Numbered from the stretch's first letter, positions 27,148 through 36,351 are shown. The stretch: DNA of 64,000 nt from Spirochaetales bacterium (GCA_016342585.1 JAEINK010000002.1:124001-188000); one strand, 5' to 3'. Notes: generated by a model not told the origin, from the sequence alone. Numbers and translations: made by a program.

Positions 27148-28497
27148 ATGGGCATTTTTAAAGCCAATGATATAAGGGGAATTTATCCGGATGAACTAAA
27201 TCCAGAGATTATATATAAGATAGGATTTTTTTTACCAAAGATTCTTGGAGCTGATAGGATTCTTGTCGGGATGGATGGACGAATCTCTTCCGAAGCTATT
27301 TTTAATATTCTTTCGAGTGGGATTATCGACTCTGGTGCTGATGTGTGTACTATTGGACTATGTGATACCCCGGCAGTTTATTTTGCCACAGTTAAATATG
27401 AGTTTGATGGAAGCGTCATGATTACCGCTTCCCATAATCCTGCGAATCATAATGGATTGAAGATTTCAGGCCGAAACTCAATTCCTATTGGTCCATCTAC
27501 CGGCTTAATGGAACTTCAGACCTTGATCGCTAATGAGGTTATTCCATCAGTTGAAAAAGGAAAAATTGAAAAGAAAGATATAAAAAAAGAATATGTCGAG
27601 CATGTAAGAAAGTTTTTATCCGGAAGTATTGAACTTAAAGTTGTGATGGATTGTGGAAATGGTGCCTCATCTGCCTTTGCTGGTGAAATCTTCAAATCTG
27701 TAATTCCGAATTTAACTGTTCTTCTGGATGAGGCTGATGGTAATTTCCCCCATCATGGACCTAATCCTCTCGAGAAAGCGAGTTGGCCCATAATAAGTAA
27801 GCAGATTATTGAAGAGCAAGCAGAATTGGGTGTCCTTTTTGATGGTGATGGTGATAGAGCAATTTTTTTCGATGAAGATGGAAAGTTTATTTCTCCTGAT
27901 ATTATCACGTCTCTAATTGGTCATTATTTTTTTAAGGATGGAAAGGAGACAGGAGAGGTGTTTTACGATATTCGTTCGTCCCGATCTGTCTCCGAATATA
28001 TTGCGAAACTGGGTGGAAAAGCATACTCCTGTGTTACAGGGCATGCAAGAATTAAAAAGTTACTTAAAGAGGAATCCGGAGTGTATGCGGGTGAATTATC
28101 TGGTCATTACTATTTTAGGGACAATTTTTATTGTGATTCAGGATTTATTGCTGCTGCTATTGTTATGTCTGTTTTAAGTGAGTTAAAAACTCCATTATCT
28201 CAGTTGGTGACTGAAATAAATCCCTACTCATTTTCCGGAGAAATAAACTTTATTGTAGCAGATCAGAAGAGAATTCTGAATGAGCTGCCCCACAGGTTCT
28301 CTAAAGGAACTGTTTCATTATTGGATGGTATAAGGCTTGATTATGATTCATGGTGGTTTAATCTCCGCCCTTCCGGAGCTGAATCCCTTCTGCGGTTAGT
28401 TGTTGAGGCGGGCAGTCCGGAAGAGATGACAGAAAAAGTCTCTGTGATTACAAATGAGATATTAGCATTAGATAGTAGATGCAGAAAAGGAGTATGA
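27148..28497 (+). CDS. Phosphohexomutase, PMM/PGM family, paralogue 1
   Basis: I choose the ATG at 27148 (449 residues; MGIFKANDIRG) because GGAGG precedes it and both paralogues start the same way; an upstream in-frame ATG at 27106 is unlikely. The enzyme shifts a phosphoryl group between C1 and C6 (or other hydroxyls) of a sugar. It has catalytic S95 in TASHNP, metal loop D232-G-D-G-D-R, sugar loop GELSGHYYF, and phosphate loop RPSGAES. It lies between the RpiR gene and two binding-protein genes. The family cannot be assigned to mannose or glucose from motifs alone. Confidence 0.87.
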   Translation: MGIFKANDIRGIYPDELNPEIIYKIGFFLPKILGADRILVGMDGRISSEAIFNILSSGIIDSGADVCTIGLCDTPAVYFATVKYEFDGSVMITASHNPANHNGLKISGRNSIPIGPSTGLMELQTLIANEVIPSVEKGKIEKKDIKKEYVEHVRKFLSGSIELKVVMDCGNGASSAFAGEIFKSVIPNLTVLLDEADGNFPHHGPNPLEKASWPIISKQIIEEQAELGVLFDGDGDRAIFFDEDGKFISPDIITSLIGHYFFKDGKETGEVFYDIRSSRSVSEYIAKLGGKAYSCVTGHARIKKLLKEESGVYAGELSGHYYFRDNFYCDSGFIAAAIVMSVLSELKTPLSQLVTEINPYSFSGEINFIVADQKRILNELPHRFSKGTVSLLDGIRLDYDSWWFNLRPSGAESLLRLVVEAGSPEEMTEKVSVITNEILALDSRCRKGV

Positions 28498-28498
28498 A

Positions 28499-29674
28499 AT
28501 GAAAAGATTGATATTGATAATTCTCGCTCTGGTTTTAGGCGGAACTCTTTTTGCTGGTGGTAAAGCTGAAAGCTGGGCAACGAGTGCAGAATGGGAGGAG
28601 TGGGCAGGTCTGGGCCAATTCAGCCCGGAAGAGGATGATTGGGATGCCATTGAAGCTGCGGCCAAAGAAGAGGGGACACTTACTGTTTACTCTATTTCCT
28701 CCCGGGTTTTTGAATTCGCACGGACTTTTTACAAGGAGTATGGAATAAAGGTGGAAGCCTCAGACTTAACTACTCCCGCATTACTGGAAAAGTTAATGAG
28801 GGAGCAGGAAGCTGGAATTTTTAATGCTGATGTCGTTTTTGTGGATGATATACCGACAGTTTATAACGAATTCTATTACGAAGGAAGGCTATTTCCTTTT
28901 GTTCCTTCAGATCTGAAAGATGTGATTATTGATGAAGCTTTGGATGCACCCCTGGCGATCCATCATTATGGTTCGCGAGGAATTGCCTATAACACTGATT
29001 ATTATTCCGAACCGCCTATCGATTCATGGTGGGATCTTACCCGCACTGAGTGGAAAGGTAAAATAATTATGAAGGATCCCATGAATTCCGGTGCAGAATT
29101 TAATACTTTTGCTACTTTTATACAGCATCATGTAGATATGGAAGAGGCGTATCAGGATGAGTTTGGTGAAGAACTGGTAAAACGTGATGGAATCCCGAAT
29201 GCAGGCTACGAGTTTTTATTGAGATTGATGGAAAACGAACTTATTCTCATGGCCGATTCCGGTTCTGTTATGTCGGCAGTAGCATCTAGTGGTCAATCTG
29301 CTCCTCCCTTGGGAATTCTCGGTTTTTCTAAGTTGAGAACAATTGAGGAAGAAAGGATGAGTGCTGATTTTATTAAAGATCTTACTCCTGTTACCGGCTT
29401 TAGAACGACAACCATTATGGCGATCGGGGCCTTCTCAAGCCATCCAAATGCGGCCAAACTCATGATTAAATGGATGTATGGCGGGGATAATCCCAGAGAA
29501 AGCACTGCAGGATATAAGCCCTTTCATGTTATTGGAAATTGGGCAGTCAGAACTGATATTGCTGAACCTGAAGGGCAAAAGCCTCTGTCCGAAATGAACT
29601 TCTATGAGGAAGATGGAGATTGGTTGTATGATAATGCCATTGGTGTCAGAGATTTCTGGCTGGAGAATCAATAG
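28499..29674 (+). CDS. ABC binding protein (AfuA/FbpA family), tandem copy 1
   Basis: The 391-residue protein has a signal peptide ending TLFAGG. Residues ~25-58 are a tryptophan- and acid-rich segment (EWEEWAGLG, PEEDDWDAI) before the periplasmic-binding fold begins at LTVYSISSRVFEFA. The rest follows the type II binding-protein pattern (NADVVFVDD, AIHHYGSRGIAYN, WWDLTRTEWKGKIIMKDP). It starts one base after mutase 1. A paralogue follows 100 bases later. The substrate is unknown; the context favours an organophosphate over iron. Confidence 0.85.
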   Translation: MKRLILIILALVLGGTLFAGGKAESWATSAEWEEWAGLGQFSPEEDDWDAIEAAAKEEGTLTVYSISSRVFEFARTFYKEYGIKVEASDLTTPALLEKLMREQEAGIFNADVVFVDDIPTVYNEFYYEGRLFPFVPSDLKDVIIDEALDAPLAIHHYGSRGIAYNTDYYSEPPIDSWWDLTRTEWKGKIIMKDPMNSGAEFNTFATFIQHHVDMEEAYQDEFGEELVKRDGIPNAGYEFLLRLMENELILMADSGSVMSAVASSGQSAPPLGILGFSKLRTIEEERMSADFIKDLTPVTGFRTTTIMAIGAFSSHPNAAKLMIKWMYGGDNPRESTAGYKPFHVIGNWAVRTDIAEPEGQKPLSEMNFYEEDGDWLYDNAIGVRDFWLENQ

Positions 29675-29678
29675 AGAT

Positions 29679-29696
29679 GTGAAACAAAAGTTACAT
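29679..29696. promoter_or_regulatory. Palindrome site A between the binding-protein genes
   Basis: GTGAAA-CAAAAG-TTACAT matches ATGAAA-N6-TTTCAT with two differences. A second copy lies 11 bases after it. Confidence 0.5.
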
Positions 29697-29707
29697 AAAA
29701 TAGCATG

Positions 29708-29725
29708 TTGAAATAAAAATTTCTT
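29708..29725. promoter_or_regulatory. Palindrome site B between the binding-protein genes
   Basis: TTGAAA-TAAAAA-TTTCTT keeps the GAAA-N6-TTTC core. With site A it suggests that the second binding-protein gene has its own controlled promoter. Confidence 0.5.
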
Positions 29726-29774
29726 TACAGCGGACTTTATGTATGTTAACATTTTTTTAAGTGAGGTGATTTAT

Positions 29775-30947
29775 ATGAAAAGAGTAGTAATACTGTTAGT
29801 TGTAGTAATGTTTCTATTTCCATTTGCCGGTTTTGCCGGAGGGGATCAGGAAGGAAATATGACGGTAGAGCAGTGGGAGGAATGGGCAGGACTCGGTCCC
29901 TATACTCCGGAAGAAGATGATTGGGATGCAATTATTGCAGCTGCTAAGGAAGAGGGAGAGGTAACAATATACGCTAATACTTCCCGTGTTTTCGATTTTG
30001 CCCGTTCATTTTACAAGGAGTACGGGATCAAGGTCATTGCCAATGATATGAGCCAGGGCAGCCTTTTTGAAAAGCTGAACAGAGAAATTGATGCAGGTAT
30101 AAGAAACTGTGATGTAGTTTTAGTATCTGATACTCCGACCCAGTATTATGATTTCTTTGAGTTGGGAAAAGTCTATCGCTATGTTCCTGTTGAGATTCTT
30201 CCTCTTCTGAATGAATACGCTAAAGATGAACCTTTGGGTATCCAGAGATTCGGAGGAAAGGCTATTGCCTTTAATACACAGACTTATCCCGATGGCCCTC
30301 CCATCGATACCTGGTGGGATTTAACCCGTCCTGAATGGAAAGACAAGGTTATAACGAAAGATCCTATGCTTGGTGGGTCTGAGATAAACTTTTTCGCCTC
30401 CTTTGCCAGGTATGCAGATGAGATGGAAGCTCTATATGAGGAAGAGTTCGGCGAACCATTGGTATTAAATGGGACAGAAAACGCCGGTTATGAGTTTTTA
30501 AAAAGGTTAATGGATAATGGACTCATCCTGATGAGCAGTGGAACTCCTGTAACCATGGCAGTTGGCGCCCCTCGACAGGATAATCCACCTCTGGGAATTA
30601 TTGGACCTTCAAAATTAAGACTCAGGGAAGATTCTGAGTTATATGTTGACATTCTATGGGATGTAAAACCTGTAGCCAGTTATCTTAGTAAGCAGGCGGT
30701 TTCAATACCTCTATATTCTGAACATCCGAATGCAGCTAAACTTTTAATTCGTTGGCTCTATGGTGATGAAAATGGTGGTCAGGGATTTCAACCATTCTTT
30801 GATCTTGGAACCTGGAGTCCCAGAATAGATGTTCCACAGCCATTTGATCAGAAAGAATTGGCTGAGATAACCTTCTGGATTGAAGATGCAGAATGGCTTT
30901 ATAGTAATGTGGTTAAATTCAGAGATTTCTGGATTCAGAATATGTAA
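29775..30947 (+). CDS. ABC binding protein (AfuA/FbpA family), tandem copy 2
   Basis: I choose the ATG at 29775 (390 residues; MKRVVILLVVVMF signal peptide, GTGAGGTG ribosome site) over an upstream ATG at 29739. It is closely similar to copy 1 throughout: the same WEEWAGLG and PEEDDWDAI segment after the signal peptide, then VTIYANTSRVFDFARSFYKE and WWDLTRPEWKDKVITKDPM. Two related binding proteins feeding one permease would widen the range of substrates. A strong terminator follows, so it is likely expressed above the downstream permease. Confidence 0.85.
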   Translation: MKRVVILLVVVMFLFPFAGFAGGDQEGNMTVEQWEEWAGLGPYTPEEDDWDAIIAAAKEEGEVTIYANTSRVFDFARSFYKEYGIKVIANDMSQGSLFEKLNREIDAGIRNCDVVLVSDTPTQYYDFFELGKVYRYVPVEILPLLNEYAKDEPLGIQRFGGKAIAFNTQTYPDGPPIDTWWDLTRPEWKDKVITKDPMLGGSEINFFASFARYADEMEALYEEEFGEPLVLNGTENAGYEFLKRLMDNGLILMSSGTPVTMAVGAPRQDNPPLGIIGPSKLRLREDSELYVDILWDVKPVASYLSKQAVSIPLYSEHPNAAKLLIRWLYGDENGGQGFQPFFDLGTWSPRIDVPQPFDQKELAEITFWIEDAEWLYSNVVKFRDFWIQNM

Positions 30948-30967
30948 TTGTGTCCTTCTTTATTTTT

Positions 30968-30997
30968 CCCGCCTTCAGATGAAGGCGGGTTTTTTTT
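30968..30997 (+). terminator. Rho-independent terminator after the binding-protein pair
   Basis: CCCGCCTTC (30968-30976), loop AGAT, GAAGGCGGG (30981-30989) and eight T residues make a textbook terminator. Confidence 0.95.
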
Positions 30998-31050
30998 AGA
31001 AAAAAAAGTTTCATTGCTTGGTAATCATGAAAGAAATATTGTTTTTTAAC

Positions 31051-31079
31051 TTGACAGATAGACAAATATGACTGAAAAT
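31051..31079 (+). promoter_or_regulatory. Probable promoter of the phytase-transporter operon
   Basis: TTGACA (31051-31056) and a weak -10 GAAAAT (31074-31079) are spaced 17 bases apart. The two operator-like palindromes begin at the -10 and cover the start region. Confidence 0.5.
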
Positions 31080-31095
31080 GAAACATAAATTTCAT
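31078..31095. promoter_or_regulatory. Palindromic operator 1 upstream of phytase
   Basis: ATGAAA-CATAAA-TTTCAT has perfect half-sites. The same layout with perfect half-sites recurs at 46097 and 47997. Confidence 0.75.
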
Positions 31096-31096
31096 G

Positions 31097-31114
31097 GTGA
31101 AAGATATGTTTCAT
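31097..31114. promoter_or_regulatory. Palindromic operator 2 upstream of phytase
   Basis: GTGAAA-GATATG-TTTCAT lies one base after operator 1, with centres 19 bases apart (close to two helical turns), suiting cooperative binding of a dimeric repressor. Confidence 0.7.
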
Positions 31115-31134
31115 ACATAAAAAAGGGGAGTTAA

Positions 31135-32313
31135 ATGAAAAAGAGAAGTTTATGCTTATTTATGGTAGTGGCGATAGTGATTCTGGCAGCCTCATGTGCT
31201 TCAAAACCTGCACCCCAGGTAACGGCTCCGATAGTGCGGAAAGCGACTAAGAAAGCCGAAGTGGTGGAGTATATTGAAACACGGACAGATAATCTGGTTC
31301 AGCCGATTTTTGAAACGGGTAAGACTGGATTGCTCGGCGGTGATGCAGATGATCCTGCATATTGGATACATCCCACGGATCCCTCACGGAGTCTCATTTT
31401 TGGTGTTGACAAAATGGATGGACTTTGGGTATGGGATTTTACTGGCAAAGAGCTTACACATATTGATCCCTATGGAAAACCAGGAAATGTTGATGTTCGA
31501 ACCGGATTGAAGTTAGGCGATAGAACAGTAGATATTGTTGCTTTGAATCTACGAAAAATTAAATACGAAGTTGCCAGCAAGATTGCAGTATATGAAATTA
31601 ATCCGGACTGGACTTCAGGAGAGGATGTCCTTATTACTCTTACCGATGGGGAAAGGGATCATAATGATCTTCAGAGCGGAACATATGGGTTCGGTTTATA
31701 TAAAAATCCTGAAACCGGTTCAATTTATGCATTCGAAAATGCTTCAACAGGACCTATTAGTCAGTACTTAATCGAAGACGATGGAACAGGTGAAGGTGTA
31801 AAATTAACCCATGTTAGAGACCTTGAATATGATGGAAGTACATGTGAAGGAATGGTCGCCGATGATGAGCTGGGATTCTTCTATGTTGGTGAAGAAGATA
31901 CGGCAATTCATAAGTATTATGCAGATCCATCCATGCCAAGTGAAAAAATACACTCCTTTGGTTTCATAGAAGATGGATACAGTCGAGATCGGGAAGGTGT
32001 TGCCTTATATGCGTGTTCCGATGGGGCCGGATATATCCTGGTTGTAGATCAGGGAGATGCATCTAATGATATAGCTTCTATTTATAGAATTTATGATAGA
32101 GCTGGCGATAATCCACTGGTTAAAACTGTAGCACTCCGGGATCGTGATGGAAATCCAATGTGGGATGATGATGGAATTGATGCCTGTGCTACTCCTGTAT
32201 TACCTCTGTTTCCTAATGGATTTGTTATTGCCCACGATGGAGCAAACTCAACTTATCCTGTCTATGACTGGAGAGACATTGCCGGTGATGATTTAGGTTT
32301 TTGCGGAGAATAA
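31135..32313 (+). CDS. Lipoprotein beta-propeller phytase (3-phytase)
   Basis: The 392-residue protein has a lipoprotein signal (LAASC, Cys21), so it is anchored outside the inner membrane. Residues ~50-392 match beta-propeller phytases along their length: DADDPAYWIHPTDPS, GLWVWDFTGKEL, GNVDVRTGLKL, CEGMVADDELGFFYVGEED, DREGVALY, FPNGFVIAHDGAN. These acidic loops hold calcium and the phosphate sites. Such enzymes strip phosphates from phytate (inositol hexakisphosphate) to lower inositol phosphates. It is the first gene of a ~13-kb operon with a permease, ATPase and phosphate genes. The substrate has not been proven here, but the family is unmistakable. Confidence 0.92.
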   Translation: MKKRSLCLFMVVAIVILAASCASKPAPQVTAPIVRKATKKAEVVEYIETRTDNLVQPIFETGKTGLLGGDADDPAYWIHPTDPSRSLIFGVDKMDGLWVWDFTGKELTHIDPYGKPGNVDVRTGLKLGDRTVDIVALNLRKIKYEVASKIAVYEINPDWTSGEDVLITLTDGERDHNDLQSGTYGFGLYKNPETGSIYAFENASTGPISQYLIEDDGTGEGVKLTHVRDLEYDGSTCEGMVADDELGFFYVGEEDTAIHKYYADPSMPSEKIHSFGFIEDGYSRDREGVALYACSDGAGYILVVDQGDASNDIASIYRIYDRAGDNPLVKTVALRDRDGNPMWDDDGIDACATPVLPLFPNGFVIAHDGANSTYPVYDWRDIAGDDLGFCGE

Positions 32314-32340
32314 TCGGTTGATGTTAGTAAAGGAAATTAT

Positions 32341-34206
32341 ATGAGTAATACAGCAGTTGAATATACAGAAGTAAGCGGAAGTCCTTTTTTACGAAGGCTT
32401 GTTCGAAATATGACCATGCCTCAGAGGATTATGGGATTCCTCTTAATATTGTTGATGGTATTTTTTGTAATCATGCCGGCAATTAACCTGGTGTATACCA
32501 GCTTAACCTTTTCATTATCTGATCGAAGGCTTCCTCAGGTGGTCGATCGGGGAATTGAAGTCGTGCCGGGTGAGTTTACCACCGTGCATCTGGAGCGAGT
32601 ATTCTGGAGCAAGCTTACTAGTAAGATGTTCCTCATTCCTTTGATGAATACAGTCCTCGTAACACTCGGTATAACCGGTCTCTCCATGATTGTCGGAAGT
32701 ATTCTGGCCTGGTTGGTAGTAAGAACAAATCTACCATGGAAAAAAGGCATAGCAAATCTGGCCTCGATTCCCTATATTATCCCGTCATGGCCTATAGCCC
32801 TGGCGTGGATAAATGTATTTAAAAATACTCGGATAGGTGGTAGCCCCGGGTGGTTTCAATACTTTTTTCATGTACCACCTCCCGATTGGGTGGCCTATGG
32901 GGCCTTTCCTATAATTATCTGCCTCAGCCTTCACTATTATGCGTTTTCATTCATAACGGTTTCCGGAGCTTTGGCTTCAATAGATTCCAGGCTGGAAGAG
33001 ACTGCTGAGTTGATGGGTGCTTCCAAGGCTCAGGTTATGAAAAAGATAACCTTACCCCTTGTTATTCCTGCTCTGATGTCGGCTTTTATCCTCACTTTTT
33101 CCAAGGGAATCGGAACCTTTGGTACTCCTGCTTTCTTAGGACTACCAGTTCGATTCTTTACCCTTTCGACTCAGGTCTACAGTAATGTGAAAAATAATTT
33201 AGCAGGTGATGCCTATTTGCTGGCGATAGTCATGATTCTAATTTCTTCTATTACTATATATATGAATGTAAAAGTCGTAGGGGCCAGAAAAAGTTTTGTT
33301 ACAATTTCCGGTAAGGGATTTAGGGCGAAACCTGTAGATTTGGGTAAAGTGAAATGGATTATTTTTATTCTTGTAATGATTTTCATTCTTTTATTTGTGT
33401 TTGGTCCACTCTATATCCTTTCATGGCAGACTTTTATGGAACAGGATGGGGATTACTCATTATCTAATTTTACACTCCATTATTGGATTGGACCCGATGG
33501 TGCCTTGGGAAAAACCGGTCAGCTTCTTGGTGAAGGTCAAGCTGGTATTTTGAGAAATAGTGACATCTGGTACGCGGCCTGGAACAGTATCCGATTAGCA
33601 CTGACTGTCTCTTTTCTTGCGGCAATTCTTGGGATTCTATTGGGATATGCCATTGTGAGAGGTCGGGGAACTAAGCTTTCTGCAACTTTAGATACTTTAT
33701 CCTTTGCCCCGTATGTTTTTCCCGGAATTGCTTTCGGAGCTGTATATCTGAGTATGTTCGCAAAGTCTATAGGACCTTTTCCGGCTCTTTATGGAACCTT
33801 CGCACTTCTTGTTATTGTCTCTCTGGCCAAAAGGATGCCCTTTTCATCCAGAACAGGAGCCGCAGCAATGCTTCAGGTCCATCAGGAACTAGAGGAAGCC
33901 GGAGCCCTGGTTGGTGCAGGTTTCTTCAAGCGGTTTGTGAAAATTATTTATCCTTTAACAAAAAGTGGATTCATCGCAGGGATGCTTCTTTCATTCATTA
34001 CTACTATGCGTGAACTTTCCCTGATAGTTTTACTTGTGACTCCGAAAACAAAGGTTTTGACAACCATGATTTTTAGGTACGCCGAAGGCGGGTACCATCA
34101 ATTCGGTGATGCTATAACAATGTTTGTTGTAATTATCAGTTTAGCAGGAACCTTAATAATAAGAAAAGCCCAGAATACAAATTTGGCAAAGGGAATTGGA
34201 GGATGA
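32341..34206 (+). CDS. ABC transporter permease, fused double domain (AfuB/FbpB type)
   Basis: The 621-residue protein has an N-terminal cytoplasmic stretch of ~30 residues and about 12 membrane helices in two halves. The EAA loops are EETAELMGASKAQVMKKITL and EEAGALVGAGFFKRFVKIIY. It is longer than the AT-rich cassette's permease because of extracytoplasmic loops (residues ~60-95 and ~370-405). It is immediately downstream of phytase and upstream of the ATPase gene. Its binding proteins are probably those encoded at 28499 and 29775. Confidence 0.9.
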   Translation: MSNTAVEYTEVSGSPFLRRLVRNMTMPQRIMGFLLILLMVFFVIMPAINLVYTSLTFSLSDRRLPQVVDRGIEVVPGEFTTVHLERVFWSKLTSKMFLIPLMNTVLVTLGITGLSMIVGSILAWLVVRTNLPWKKGIANLASIPYIIPSWPIALAWINVFKNTRIGGSPGWFQYFFHVPPPDWVAYGAFPIIICLSLHYYAFSFITVSGALASIDSRLEETAELMGASKAQVMKKITLPLVIPALMSAFILTFSKGIGTFGTPAFLGLPVRFFTLSTQVYSNVKNNLAGDAYLLAIVMILISSITIYMNVKVVGARKSFVTISGKGFRAKPVDLGKVKWIIFILVMIFILLFVFGPLYILSWQTFMEQDGDYSLSNFTLHYWIGPDGALGKTGQLLGEGQAGILRNSDIWYAAWNSIRLALTVSFLAAILGILLGYAIVRGRGTKLSATLDTLSFAPYVFPGIAFGAVYLSMFAKSIGPFPALYGTFALLVIVSLAKRMPFSSRTGAAAMLQVHQELEEAGALVGAGFFKRFVKIIYPLTKSGFIAGMLLSFITTMRELSLIVLLVTPKTKVLTTMIFRYAEGGYHQFGDAITMFVVIISLAGTLIIRKAQNTNLAKGIGG

Positions 34207-34214
34207 TAGCATCT

Positions 34215-35309
34215 ATGGAAGACAAAAAAATTAAAATCAGGATCGAGAAACTTCGGAAAGCCTGGGGGGAAGTTGTAGCAGTCAATGATATTGATCTTGA
34301 TATATTGGAAGGAGATTTTTTAACACTCCTTGGCCCCTCCGGTTGTGGCAAGACAACGACGTTAAGAGCAATTGCAGGACTTGAAGAGCCTACCGGCGGC
34401 AAGATATTTATTAATGGTAATTTAGTCTTTTCCAAGAAAGATGAAGTTATTGTAGCTCCTTCAAAAAGACAATTAGGATTGATCTTTCAGTCTTATGCCC
34501 TATGGCCTCATATGACTGTGAATGACAATATAGCTTTCGGTTTGAAAATTAAAAAATTTCCAAAAGAAGAAATCGATGTGATGGTTAAGGCTATTCTGGA
34601 GGATGTTCATCTGGAAGGGTATGGAGAACGGTATCCTTCGGAACTTTCCGGAGGACAGCAACAGCGGGTGGCAATAGCCAGGATGCTTGTCAATCGTCCC
34701 CAGATATTTCTTATGGATGAACCTCTATCCAATTTGGATGCCCGGTTAAGAATCGAAATGCGTTCAGAGTTGATTCAACTTCATAATAGAACTAATGCCA
34801 CCACGATCTATGTTACACATGATCAGGAAGAGGCTATGACTCTCTCTACACGGATATGTGTAATGTGTGATGGTGTTATCCGTCAGATCGGAGCTCCTGA
34901 AGAAATTTATGGAAAACCCGCAGATTTGTTTGTGGCTGGGTTTATCAGTAACCCTCAGATGAATTTTTTCGAAGGAAAAGTTGTTCGGGATGGGGCTAAA
35001 ACCAGTGTAGATGCCGGTGGATTTTTAGTGGATGTTTCTTCAGATATTATAGGCGACAGGAATGAAGTTGTCTTTGCTGTACGTCCGGAAGATTTCATTA
35101 TATCGAAAGAGGGAGCAGCTTATAGCGTTAAAACCAGACTTCCCACCGGCAGTTCTCAGATTGCCATGGTCACTTGTGGAGATGAAAAAGATGTAGCTCT
35201 GATGCTTGATGGTGAAGTAAAAATTGCATCAGGAGATAATATAAAACTTCAAATAAAAAATAATAAGTATCACCTCTTTGATAAAAAAACAGAGAAGAGG
35301 ATTAATTAG
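34215..35309 (+). CDS. ABC transporter ATP-binding protein (AfuC/FbpC/PotA type)
   Basis: About 364 residues with Walker A GPSGCGKTT, Q loop IFQSYALWPH, signature LSGGQQQRVAIARML, Walker B FLMDEPLSNLD, H loop VTHDQEEA and a C-terminal TOBE-like region. I prefer the ATG at 34215: the ATG at 34203 overlaps the permease stop (ATGA) but touches the GGAGG site directly, leaving no spacing. It drives the importer that pairs with the permease upstream. Confidence 0.92.
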   Translation: MEDKKIKIRIEKLRKAWGEVVAVNDIDLDILEGDFLTLLGPSGCGKTTTLRAIAGLEEPTGGKIFINGNLVFSKKDEVIVAPSKRQLGLIFQSYALWPHMTVNDNIAFGLKIKKFPKEEIDVMVKAILEDVHLEGYGERYPSELSGGQQQRVAIARMLVNRPQIFLMDEPLSNLDARLRIEMRSELIQLHNRTNATTIYVTHDQEEAMTLSTRICVMCDGVIRQIGAPEEIYGKPADLFVAGFISNPQMNFFEGKVVRDGAKTSVDAGGFLVDVSSDIIGDRNEVVFAVRPEDFIISKEGAAYSVKTRLPTGSSQIAMVTCGDEKDVALMLDGEVKIASGDNIKLQIKNNKYHLFDKKTEKRIN

Positions 35310-35317
35310 GTCATTCT

Positions 35318-35331
35318 CCATCTTAAGATGG
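35318..35331. repeat. Perfect 14-base palindrome before the NHL lipoprotein gene
   Basis: CCATCTTAAGATGG lies in the short gap after the ATPase gene. It could fold as a small hairpin or bind a protein; I cannot tell which. Confidence 0.4.
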
Positions 35332-35356
35332 GGTCTAAATATTCCAGGAGGGTTGT

Positions 35357-36343
35357 ATGAAAAAAGCGTTTACAATTTTTATGTTGGTCGCAATCGCGCT
35401 TGCGATGATCGGTTGTTCTTCTGTTCCAAAATTCGATGAATTCGAACCGGACCAGGGAGTCGTTATGCCATATCTGATGTTTGGTGATTCAACGGATGGA
35501 GAGCATGATAGTGCTGCCTATCTTTTTGTAGCTCCCAAGGCGATTGCTTCAGATTCCATGGGAAATATCTATGTTGGTGGAAAGGAATTTGTTCTGTCCA
35601 AATATTCTCCGGATGGAGAATTCATAGCTGTTATTGCTCCCCGAGGTGATGCTGAAGGTGAAATCAATTATGTAAAAGGTATCGTAACCGACAGTATGGA
35701 TAATGTTTTCGCTACCGATTCCATCAACGGCAGAATTAATGTTTTTGATGCGGATGGTAATTTTGTAAGAAGATTCGGTGAAGTTGGAGAAGGACCTGGT
35801 AATTTTTCAGACGTAGGGCCAATCACCATGGATGCAGATGATAACCTCTATGTTTCGGATGATGCTCAGGGTGTTCATGTTTTTGATAAGAATGATAATT
35901 TTATCAAGATGATTGGTGATAGAGGTGATGAACCCGGTCAGACTTCAGAATTTGGATGGCTTGCCGTAGATTCAGATCTTCGTCAACTATATGTTGCCGT
36001 TGATGGCAGTGGACGAATTGATGTTTACGATATCGATACAGGTGTAAAGAAGTTTGAGATGGGTGGTTTGGGAAAAGGACCCGGAATGTGGGAAGAGGAC
36101 ATTGAAGGCCTTGCTATCGGTCCCTGGGGACTCATATTTGCTATTGATGAAGCCGGTGGAAACATCAAGGCATTTCAGTCTGATGGTACCTTCGTAACTC
36201 AATGGGGAAAAGCAGGACTTTATGATGGTGAAATGGCCAGTGCAGAATCAATTGGTTATGATCCTACCAATAGAAGAATCGTTGTAGCGGATGAAAAGAA
36301 CTATCGTGTAGTTTCTTTTTCATTGAGTTCTTTAGGACTCTAA
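35357..36343 (+). CDS. NHL-repeat / six-bladed propeller lipoprotein
   Basis: The 328-residue protein has a lipoprotein signal with Cys20 (AMIGC). Residues ~60-328 hold NHL-type repeats, each with a [G/D]-N-[I/V/L]-[Y/F] strand followed by a D-x-x-G-x-F/I turn: SMGNIYVGG, SMDNVFATD, ADDNLYVSD, FDADGNFVRRFGEVGEGPG. Many acidic Asp-x-Asp loops suggest metal binding. No catalytic family can be named. It lies in the phytase-transporter operon, so it may be a second surface hydrolase or lactonase or a substrate-binding accessory. Confidence 0.75.
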   Translation: MKKAFTIFMLVAIALAMIGCSSVPKFDEFEPDQGVVMPYLMFGDSTDGEHDSAAYLFVAPKAIASDSMGNIYVGGKEFVLSKYSPDGEFIAVIAPRGDAEGEINYVKGIVTDSMDNVFATDSINGRINVFDADGNFVRRFGEVGEGPGNFSDVGPITMDADDNLYVSDDAQGVHVFDKNDNFIKMIGDRGDEPGQTSEFGWLAVDSDLRQLYVAVDGSGRIDVYDIDTGVKKFEMGGLGKGPGMWEEDIEGLAIGPWGLIFAIDEAGGNIKAFQSDGTFVTQWGKAGLYDGEMASAESIGYDPTNRRIVVADEKNYRVVSFSLSSLGL

Positions 36344-36351
36344 ATTTTGAA

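Noticed and set aside
31005-31035. TTTCAT ... ATGAAA half-sites after the 30968 terminator as another operator
   Set aside because: The half-sites face outward and are 12 bases apart, unlike the inward 6-base arrangement of the other sites.
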